A stretch of 5,616 nucleotides of DNA, taken from positions 1 through 5,616 of the forward strand of contig CAYNNG010000042.1 of NCBI GenBank assembly GCA_964398655.1. The letters run 5' to 3'. Origin of the DNA: SFFI01 sp964398655 (GTDB lineage: Bacteria; Bacillota; Clostridia; Saccharofermentanales; DTU023). Positions 1-5,616 of the stretch are shown here, piece by piece. Within the stretch, counting starts at the first letter, position 1. Every line of letters starts with the position of its first letter. The notes under the pieces were generated by a model, which saw only the letters and a program-made list of their open reading frames with translations, did no database searches and was not told the DNA's origin. A program made the position numbers and the translations under genes.

Positions 1-69
1 TTATTTGTACTTGTGGGCACGCTCGTGTTTATGATAAAGAGACTTTTTGTAAAACCTAAAACCAGTTGA
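1..69 (+). CDS. C-terminal end of an unidentified membrane protein (partial)
   Basis: Frame 1 is open from the window edge to a TGA at 67-69 and gives 22 residues: a hydrophobic stretch (LFVLVGTLVFMI) followed by a basic tail (KRLFVKPKTS). This looks like a last transmembrane helix with a positively charged cytoplasmic end. The other two forward frames give polar, cysteine- and tryptophan-rich strings that stop early. The terminator 30 bases downstream supports a gene ending here. The fragment is too short to name the family; a transporter is possible but not shown. It is probably a separate transcription unit from the kdp remnants. Confidence 0.5.
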   Translation, partial: LFVLVGTLVFMIKRLFVKPKTS

Positions 70-97
70 ACGAACGAATAAGAATGATTTTGTTTTG

Positions 98-140
98 AAA
101 ACTGAGGAAGAAGTCCTAGAGGGCTGCTTCCTCAGTTTTT
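98..140 (+). terminator. Rho-independent terminator
   Basis: A perfect 13-bp inverted repeat (98-110 with 127-139; arm AAAACTGAGGAAG) ends in five T at 136-140. After one A-G mismatch the stem can extend inward (112-116 with 121-125). It lies about 30 bases after the stop of the preceding reading frame and before the kdp region, so it should end the upstream transcript. The A-rich left arm could give weak termination of transcripts from the other strand, but no reverse gene is visible to use it. Confidence 0.88.
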
Positions 141-281
141 CCGCTCCGCTGGTAGAACATGAACCTTTTTATCGTTTGTGCATTTTTCTTTCTTTATTCT
201 TTCTTAATTCTCTTAGCTAGAACTTTTTAGCGTTTTAATCCTTCCTTCTACAAAATAATATTCAGCAAGGAGGAAGGTACC
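141..281 (+). other. T-rich intergenic leader ahead of the kdp remnants
   Basis: No gene is supported here. The stretch is strongly T-rich between about 166 and 250 and ends in a ribosome binding site. A promoter for the following genes would be expected in this region. TTTAAT at 234-239 resembles a -10 box (5 of 6 matches), but I find no acceptable -35 at normal spacing, so I do not call a promoter. I see no tRNA, and the region is too short and unstructured to suggest a c-di-AMP (ydaO-type) riboswitch of the kind found before some Bacillota K+ transporter genes. Confidence 0.5.
240..277 (+). promoter_or_regulatory. Hairpin that can enclose the ribosome binding site of the small membrane ORF
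   Basis: CCTTCCTTCT (240-249) pairs with AGGAGGAAGG (268-277), giving ten base pairs with one T-G wobble and an 18-base AT-rich loop. The 3' arm contains the Shine-Dalgarno sequence AAGGAGG (267-273), placed 8 bases before the ATG at 282. Folding would hide the ribosome binding site, so this could be translational control by temperature or a trans-acting factor. It may instead be chance pairing between a pyrimidine tract and a purine-rich Shine-Dalgarno. No conservation evidence is available here. Confidence 0.45.
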
Positions 282-474
282 ATGAACCATACAATTTATT
301 ACCTTCGTGAACTTGAACAGAAGCTCTTTAGCTTTAAGCGGGATTGAAGCCCCAGGCATCCCTGGTTGATTTCCTTGTTGTTGGCCGTTTTAATGCCGGT
401 CTTTATTGTGGGGGCTGTTGCCGGTTTGACGGCCGCTATTATGTATCCTCTGTCTTGGATCTTGGGTTGGCTTT
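282..474 (+). pseudogene. Small membrane-protein gene with in-frame TGA, fused to the kdpA remnant
   Basis: An ATG at 282 follows a strong Shine-Dalgarno. It opens a 21-residue charged segment (MNHTIYYLRELEQKLFSFKRD) that stops at a TGA (345-347). The same frame then continues with SPRHPW and a long hydrophobic region of about 38 residues, rich in Leu, Val, Ala and Ile with internal Pro and Gly, which would form one long or two short transmembrane helices. The continuity of frame and the charged-then-hydrophobic layout suggest one gene of roughly 65-80 codons broken by a nonsense mutation. Its 3' end is lost at a junction near 470-480, after which kdpA sequence appears in another frame. I do not recognise the family, and it does not look like KdpF or the KdpA N-terminus. 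Initiation at TTG 366 is possible but has no evident ribosome binding site. Confidence 0.5.
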
Positions 475-516
475 ACGCTGGGCCCCCTCGCGGAGCATTT
501 AGTGCTTTGGTCGTAA
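472..516 (+). pseudogene. kdpA: kdpA remnant: last codons of the K+-transporting ATPase channel subunit
   Basis: KdpA is the K+-selective channel-like subunit of the Kdp pump, normally about 560-600 residues with about ten membrane helices. Only its C-terminal end is visible: in the frame beginning at 472, TLGPLAEHLVLWS is followed by TAA at 514-516. LGPxAEHL matches the hallmark KdpA terminus (ALGPIAEHL or AEYL in known proteins). The next gene is kdpB, as in intact operons, and its ribosome binding site (AAGGAG, 515-520) overlaps this stop codon. Upstream of 472 this frame does not resemble KdpA, so more than 95 percent of the gene is gone. The assignment rests on a short motif plus its position. 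Confidence 0.75.
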
Positions 517-520
517 GGAG
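515..520 (+). promoter_or_regulatory. Ribosome binding site of kdpB
   Basis: AAGGAG lies ten bases before ATG 531 and overlaps the kdpA stop codon (TAA 514-516). It fixes the kdpB start and shows that 366-530 is not part of a longer KdpB, although that stretch reads through in the same frame. The tight kdpA-kdpB coupling of an intact operon is preserved at this joint. Confidence 0.75.
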
Positions 521-530
521 ATTGGTTGCA

Positions 531-2244
531 ATGAATAAAAAGCAAGTTAACAAGGCCATGACACCAGAAATTTTACGGCAGGCCGTGAAGGGCTCCGTGA
601 CTAAGCTAGACCCTCGCTACATGCTTAAAAATCCTGTCATGTTTGTGGTGGAAGTAGGCTGTTTTATCACGCTTATCTTGGCTATTTTCCCTGCCCTATT
701 TGGGGATGAAATGCGGGCTAATTTGGGAGCCTATAACATTATTGTTTGTATTGTCTTATTAGTCACAGTACTTTTCTCAAATTTTGCGGAGTCCGTGGCG
801 GAGGGCCGAGGCAAGGCCCAGGCCGCTAGCCTGAAAAAAACTCAGAAGGATTCTGAATACCCTGCTGGTTTCCTTGACCATTATCTTCCTAATTGTCGTG
901 GTAACCCTCTATCCTATTGCTGTTTACTCCGGTGTAAGGCTGCAGATCTCTACCCTGATTGCCCTGGCGGTATGCCTGATACCCACCACAATTGGAGGTC
1001 TGCTGTCGGCAATTGGGATTGCTGGCATGGACCTGGTCACCCGCTTTAATGTCATCGCCATGTCTGGGAAAGCCGTAGAAGCTTGTGGTGATGTGGATAC
1101 CATGATTCTTGATAAAACGGGCACCATTACTTACGGCAACCGGCTCGCGGCAGACTTTATTCCGGCGCAGGGCATTGATCCAGAAGAGCTGGTGACCTGC
1201 GCAGCCTTAACGAGTCTACGTGATGAGACCCCGGAGGGGAAGTCTACGCTGGAGCTTGCCAGAGCTAGGGGAGACCAGAGCCAAGAGCTCAAGGGTTCTG
1301 AGTTTTGCGCCTTCACGGCTCAAACCGGAATGAGTGGAGTAGATCTTCCGGATGGCATCAAAATTCGCAAGGGCGCAGTGGATGCGATCGAGACCTATGT
1401 GAAGGAACAAGGTGGGGTAATTCCCCCGAATTTTGCCCGCGAAGTTGAGAATATTTCGTCTTTGGGCGGGACCCCCTTGGCTGTGATCAAAAACAACCGT
1501 ATTCTGGGCCTAATTTACCTGAAGGATACGGTCAAGGCCGGGATAGCTGAGCGGTTTGACCGCTTACGGGCCATAGGGATAAAAACCATTATGTGTACAG
1601 GAGATAACCCGCTTACGGCGGCGACCATCGCGAAAGAAGCAGGGGTTGATGGATTTATTGCGGAATGTAAACCAGAAGATAAAATCGCGGTCATCAAGAA
1701 GGAACAGGCTGCCGGCAAGATTGTCGCAATGACGGGGGATGGTACAAATGACGCGCCAGCTCTAGCCCAGGCTAATGTAGGGCTGGCCATGAACAGTGGG
1801 ACTAGCGCGGCCAAGGAAGCGGCCAATATGGTGGACTTAGACTCTGATCCTACGAAGATTCTGGAAGTGGTAGAAATTGGCAAGCAACTCCTCATCACCA
1901 GAGGCAGTTTAACAACTTTTTCTATCGCCAACGACATCGCCAAATATTTCGCGATTATCCCAGCCATGTTCATGCTCGCCATCCCGCAGCTTTCCGTCCT
2001 GAATATTATGGGTCTCGCTACGCCTTACAGCGCCATCTTGTCGGCTTTAATCTTTAACGCACTCATTATCCCCAGTTTGATTCCCTTGGCTGTGAAAGGG
2101 GTACGCTACCGGCCTATGTCCTCAGGCAAGATGCTCCTGCGAAACATGTTAATTTTTGGCCTAGGTGGCATGATCACACCCTTTATCGGTATTAAATTGA
2201 TTGATCTCGTTATTGCGCCAGCTTTAGCCCTGCTAGGTCTTTAA
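531..2244 (+). pseudogene. kdpB: kdpB pseudogene: K+-transporting P-type ATPase catalytic subunit with internal deletion and frameshift
   Basis: KdpB hydrolyses ATP to drive K+ uptake through KdpA. The start is ATG 531, ten bases after AAGGAG. Residues 1-108 match the family N-terminus: membrane segments at about 35-55 and 68-85, then FAESVAEGRGKAQA. Near 852-857 the sequence jumps, with a change of frame (frame of 531 to frame of 853), to LNTLLVSLTIIFL. About 110-125 residues are missing, including the actuator domain with its TGES dephosphorylation loop. The rest is open to TAA 2242-2244 and keeps CLIPTTIGGLLSAIG, the phosphorylation motif DKTGT (Asp codon 1111-1113), the RKG lysine of the nucleotide-binding domain, TGDGTNDAP, the IANDIAK Asp/Lys pair of membrane segment 5, and the C-terminal helices. 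FTAQTGMSG has Gly where relatives usually have Arg. The 571 coding residues compare with about 680 in the family, split over two frames, so no working pump subunit is possible. Confidence 0.93.
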
Positions 2245-2251
2245 GTGAGGT

Positions 2252-2653
2252 GCCCAGGGCCAGAAGTTGTATTCTGATGGCAGTGAATTCCCAGGTCTGA
2301 GTTCAGGCTCTCAGAATTACGCCCCGTCTAATCCGGAGCTCCGCGCGCGTGTGGGCCAGGATATTGCTAATTTCCTGACCAAAAATCCCCAAGTCGCACG
2401 GGAGGACATACCGACAGATCTGATGACGGCTTCTGGCTCTGGCTTGGATCCGCACATCTCTCCGCAGGCGGCTGCCATCCAAGTCCCCCGTATTGTCCAA
2501 GCCTCAGGCCTGGATGAAAAAGCAGTTAAGGAGATCATTGGCAGACATACCGAGGGTAAGCTCCTAGGCGTGTTTGGTGAAGCTACAGTCAATGTTGTGG
2601 AGGTAAACCTGGAACTCGCGCAAACTATGGGGTTGTTGGATAAGGATGCTTAA
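2252..2653 (+). pseudogene. kdpC: kdpC pseudogene: ATPase accessory subunit lacking its N-terminus
   Basis: KdpC is the single-span accessory subunit that stabilises the KdpA-KdpB complex and is usually about 190 residues long. From 2267 the frame encodes the periplasmic part: LSSGSQNYAPSNPEL, then DLMTASGSGLDPHISPQAA, QVPRI, HTEG and VNVVEVNLEL, ending in TAA 2651-2653. These are characteristic KdpC motifs. The N-terminal membrane helix and about 60 residues are absent. The frame is closed by TGA at 2246-2248, two bases after the kdpB stop. No ATG occurs before the mid-protein Met of DLMTASG, and the TTG at 2267 has no convincing ribosome binding site. GQKLYS at 2258-2275 may be a vestige of the family GQ motif, so the left edge is approximate. 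Without the anchor the product could not be exported or join the complex. Confidence 0.88.
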
Positions 2654-2674
2654 GCTCCCCGACTAGGTGAAAGC

Positions 2675-5205
2675 ATGGACGAAAATAGCAGGACCGCAGA
2701 TAAATTACTGGAAGCCCTCAAAGAAGAAGAAGACAAGGCCGGCAGAGGTCATTTGAAAATCTTCTTCGGTTACGCGGCAGGCGTAGGTAAAACCTACGCC
2801 ATGCTGGAGGCCGCCCACGAAGCCCAAGATCACGGCCTTGATGTGGTGGCCGGTTACATTGAGCCGCATGCCAGACCCCAAACTGCTGCCCTCTTAGAGA
2901 GCTTGGAAGTCCTGCCCAGCTTAGAGGTTCCTTATCACAATATGGTCCTGCGCGAGTTTGACCTGGACGCAGCCCTACAGAGAAAGCCCCAACTCTACTG
3001 GTAGACGAACTGGCCCACACCAATGCCACAGGCTGCCGCCATAGTAAGCGGTATCAGGATATTAAGGAACTCCTGCAGGCTGGCATCAACGTTTATACCA
3101 CCGTGAATGTCCAGCACATTGAAAGTCTTAATGACCTGGTTACGGCCATCACAGGTATTGTCGTAAGGGAAAGGATTCCCGACTACATTTTCGACGAAGC
3201 GGACCAGGTAGAGCTGGTAGATATTGAGCCGCAGGAACTCTTAGATCGACTTAAGGCGGGTGAGGTCTACCAGGGAGACCAGGCCAGCCGCGCCTTGGAT
3301 AATTTTTTTAGCTTAGAAAATTTGACTGCCCTAAGAGAAATTTCCCTGCGGCGATGTGCCGACCGCATGAATGTTCTGACAGAAAATGCCAGAATCAGGA
3401 GCCAGGCTAGCTACCATACAGATGAGCACATTTTGGTTTGTTTATCTTCTTCACCCTCAAACCCGAAGATTATTCGTACGGCCGCCCGGATGGCCAAGGC
3501 TTTCAATGGATCTTTCACCGCGCTCTTCGTGGAAACCTCCAGCTTTTCTTTGCTAAGCCAGGAGGACAAAAAACGTCTGCGGTCCAATATCCATTTGGCT
3601 GAGCAGCTGGGGGCCAAGGTAGAGACTGCCTACGGAGAAGATGTACCCTTGCAGATCGCGGAGTTTGCCAGACTCTCCGGTGCTTCTAAGATCGTGATCG
3701 GCCGTTCCATTGCCGCGCGCAAGAAGCTGTGGGGAGAATCCAGTCTCACAGAAAAGCTTATTGAGCTGGAGCCGAACATTGAGATCCATATCATCCCAGA
3801 TGCCAGTCCTCGGAACCGCGGCGACGTTCTCGTGGGCCTGCGTCACAGGCTTAGCCAGCAGTAGCTTGTCTCCCTGCGTGATGTCCTGCTCAGCCTGGCG
3901 ATCTTAGCCGGGGCGAGCGGCCTCGGACTTTTATTCCAACAGTGTGGCTTTGCGGAAGCTAACATTATTACGATTTATGTCTTAGGAGTCCTGCTTACTT
4001 CAGTCTTGACCACGGGCCGCCTTTACAGCTTGCTTGCTTCCATTGCCAGCGTCCTGATCTTTAACTTTCTCTTCACAGATCCTAAATTCTCCCTACAGGC
4101 CTATGATAAGGGCTATCCCGTAACCTTTTTTATCATGTTTATCGCGGCTTCCATCACAGGGTCTTTGGCCACGCGGCTCAAGCAGCAAGCCAAGCAGTCG
4201 GCGCGTGCGGCTTACCGAACCAAGGTGCTGTTCGATACTAACCAGCTCCTTCAGCAGGCATCTGATCAGGAGGAAATTATCGCGACTACGTCCCAGCAGC
4301 TGCTAAAACTGCTCAACCGCAGCGTGATTTTCTTTATGGAAGAGGGGGGTGGCCTGAGCAAACCCTATATTTTCCCAGTAGCAGAGGAAGCCCTAGACTT
4401 AGACCGCACAGCCCATCAGGAAAAAGGGATCGCGGAGTGGATTAAGAAAAATAATAAGCACGCGGGCGCTGGTACAGATACCCTGTCTGGGGCGAAAGGC
4501 CTGTATTTGGCGGTTCGGCTCAACGACCGAGTATATGGGGTTGTAGGTTTGGTGCTGGGCGACCAGGTTCTTGATGCCTTTGAAAATAGCATCTTGCTCT
4601 CTATCTTGGGCGAGTGCGCTCTAGCTCTTGAGAACGCGCGAAATGCCCAGGAAAAGGAAGAAGCCGCAGCCCTGGCCCGTAATGAGCAAATCCGAGCCAA
4701 CCTCTTGCGGGCTATATCGCACGACCTCCGCACACCCTTGACCTCTATTTCTGGCAATGCGAGCAACCTGCTCTCTAATGGAGCCTTTTTTGACGAAGAG
4801 ACCAAGCATCAACTCTATACGGACATCTATGACGACGCGATGTGGCTGATCAACCTGGTGGAGAATTTATTGGCTGTGAGCAAGATTGAGGAAGGTCAGC
4901 TAAATTTACATCTTACAGAGGACCTTATAGACGATGTAATTGAAGAGGCCCTGCACCATGTAAATCGCCAAAGTGTAGAACATGTAATTAGCGTAGAGAA
5001 CTCAGAAGAGTTTCTCTTGGCCAAAATGGACGCCCGTTTAATCGTCCAAGTAATCATTAATCTGGTAGATAACGCGATCAAATATACGCCGCAGGGTTCG
5101 CACATTGTCTTGAGTACTAATAAACAAGGAGATTTTATTGTCGTCTCCGTGGCTGATGATGGACCAGGTATAGATGACACTATGATGCTTCAGTTAAGCA
5201 CCTAA
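2675..5205 (+). pseudogene. kdpD: kdpD pseudogene: K+-responsive sensor histidine kinase with frameshift, amber stop and 3' truncation
   Basis: KdpD is a membrane sensor kinase that phosphorylates KdpE, usually about 900 residues. The start is ATG 2675, 21 bases after kdpC. The order is: KdpD N-terminal ATPase-like domain with Walker A GYAAGVGKT (residues 32-40); a one-base loss near CCCC 2987-2990 that ends this frame at TAG 3002-3004; continuation in the frame of 2992 with the Walker B region LLVDELAHTN and VYTTVNVQHIESLND; a universal-stress-like domain (from about 3421, HILVCLSSS, to VIGRS near 3705); an in-frame TAG at 3862-3864; four hydrophobic segments (about 3875-4175); a GAF-like region; the H box SHDLRTPLTS (His codon 4720-4722); and the N box LVDNAIKYTP (Asn 5071-5073). 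It then breaks off after the G1 box DDGPGI and stops at 5203-5205. The end of the ATP-binding domain, including the second glycine box, is missing. Confidence 0.93.
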
Positions 5206-5543
5206 TGACCACTACACTCAATGCCCACAATTATCGTTACCTGACCGCCCAAAATGGGGCCAGCGCAATTCTGGAAGCCTCAACACATAATCCCGATATT
5301 ATTTTGCTGGACTTGGGCCTGCCTGATATGGACGGTATTGAGGTGATCAAGAAAATCCGCGCCTGGTCCAATGTGCCCATTATTGTGATCAGCGCGCGAA
5401 GTGAGGATACGGACAAGATAGAGGCCTTAGATGCCGGAGCAGATGATTACTTAACCAAGCCCTTCTCGGTGGAAGAATTGCTGGCCCGCCTGCGAGTAAC
5501 CCAACGCAGATTGATGATGAGCCAAAATGATATCTGGCAGTAA
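5178..5543 (+). pseudogene. kdpE: kdpE pseudogene: response-regulator receiver fragment, truncated at both ends
   Basis: KdpE is the OmpR-type regulator of kdp transcription, about 225-230 residues. Here only a receiver domain remains. The kdpE frame is recognisable from DASVKHLMTTTLNAHN (from 5184) through LLDLGLPDMDG (phospho-acceptor Asp 5310-5312), PIIVISARS, the invariant Lys of LTKPF (5457-5459) and EELLARLR, to TAA 5541-5543. The first beta strand and at least one acidic Mg-binding residue are gone, and the frame is closed by TGA 5175-5177. The only start is ATG 5205, which overlaps the kdpD stop (TAATG) and lies inside helix 1; it would give 112 residues. The winged-helix DNA-binding domain is entirely absent, so no DNA binding or normal phosphorylation is expected. 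Translational coupling from kdpD could still make a useless fragment. Confidence 0.92.
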
Positions 5544-5551
5544 TCAAATTC

Positions 5552-5557
5552 AAGGAG
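5552..5557 (+). promoter_or_regulatory. Ribosome binding site of the downstream permease-like gene
   Basis: AAGGAG (part of AAGGAGAGG) lies five bases before ATG 5563. Its quality supports a real start there, even though the frame closes after 12 codons. Confidence 0.7.
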
Positions 5558-5562
5558 AGGGT

Positions 5563-5616
5563 ATGAAGAAAGAATTAACCCTCTTCAATTTTTTACGATA
5601 GGTTTCGGTGCCATTA
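5563..5616 (+). pseudogene. Start of a probable amino-acid permease gene, frameshifted at a T6 run (partial)
   Basis: ATG 5563 gives MKKELTLFNFLR and stops at TAG 5599-5601. If the run of six T at 5589-5594 had one more T, the sequence would read MKKELTLFNFFTIGFGAI and stay open to the window edge. That pattern, a charged start, LTLF, then a helix with G-F-G-A-I, is typical of APC-superfamily amino-acid permeases, whose first helix usually continues IIGxG. Such proteins import amino acids across the cytoplasmic membrane. The lesion may be a true mutation, a slippage-prone phase-variable tract or a sequencing error. The family call rests on 18 residues only. The gene runs off the window. Confidence 0.5.

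Noticed and set aside
211..239. Promoter with -10 TTTAAT at 234-239
   Set aside because: No recognisable -35 lies at 16-18 base spacing, and T-rich sequence yields such matches by chance.
366..1049. A single 227-residue membrane protein
   Set aside because: It is a run-together of the small membrane ORF, the out-of-frame kdpA tail, the kdpB N-terminus and out-of-frame sequence after the kdpB junction. The kdpB ribosome binding site and start at 531 split it.
1515..1982. Reverse-strand ORF of 155 codons
   Set aside because: It lies fully opposite conserved kdpB coding sequence (TGDGTNDAP to membrane segment 5). Its translation has no recognisable domain and there is no ribosome binding site, so it is a shadow of kdpB.
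3103..3864. An independent universal-stress-protein gene
   Set aside because: It is the middle of kdpD between a frameshift and an amber codon. Homology continues on both sides and no ribosome binding site supports a start at the GTG.
345..3864. Stop-codon recoding (TGA or TAG as sense) to explain the interruptions
   Set aside because: The main lesions are deletions and frameshifts, which recoding cannot repair, and only one TGA and one TAG are candidates.
4416..4805. Reverse-strand ORF of 129 codons
   Set aside because: It is antisense to the GAF and H-box part of kdpD. Its Ser/Arg/Ala-rich composition is typical of antisense reading.
1..5616. CRISPR array, tRNA, insertion sequence or phage genes
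   Set aside because: Reading both strands, I found no regularly spaced repeats, cloverleaf, transposase motif or terminal inverted repeats. The long inverted repeats seen are the terminator and the ribosome-binding-site hairpin.

Overview
The window holds a decayed kdpABCDE locus, the high-affinity K+-transporting P-type ATPase and its two-component regulator, on the + strand. It lies between the tail of an unidentified membrane-protein gene and the first codons of a probable amino-acid permease. The protein sequences, strong purine-rich ribosome binding sites, mid GC in the genes and an AT-rich intergenic region suggest a member of the Bacillota (Firmicutes). I cannot place it more precisely from sequence alone.

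Layout. Positions 1-69 are the end of an upstream reading frame with a hydrophobic tail, followed by a rho-independent terminator (98-140). Positions 141-281 are a T-rich leader ending in a strong ribosome binding site that can fold into a 10-bp hairpin. A small membrane-protein gene starts at 282. It is interrupted by an in-frame TGA and runs into the last codons of kdpA (about 472-516); essentially all the rest of kdpA is missing. kdpB (531-2244) has lost about 110-125 residues, including the actuator domain, and changes frame at the junction. kdpC (about 2252-2653) has lost its start and its N-terminal membrane anchor. kdpD (2675-5205) has a one-base frameshift in its Walker B region, an in-frame amber codon, and a deletion of the end of its kinase domain. 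That deletion fuses it to a kdpE remnant (about 5178-5543), which lacks the first receiver strand and the whole DNA-binding domain. At 5563 a permease-like gene begins after a good ribosome binding site, but it is out of frame after a run of six T.

Taken together, none of the five kdp genes can make a complete product. An intact locus would make an inner-membrane K+ pump (KdpA channel, KdpB ATPase, KdpC accessory subunit) controlled by the sensor kinase KdpD and the response regulator KdpE. Here all of these have been inactivated by several independent deletions and point lesions, with no insertion sequence, phage or repeat visible at the junctions. The strongest message is multi-lesion pseudogenisation, apparently continuing into the next gene. 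I found no convincing new biological system. The least explained elements are the small membrane protein ahead of kdpA, its hairpin-enclosed ribosome binding site, and the homopolymer frameshift in the permease.
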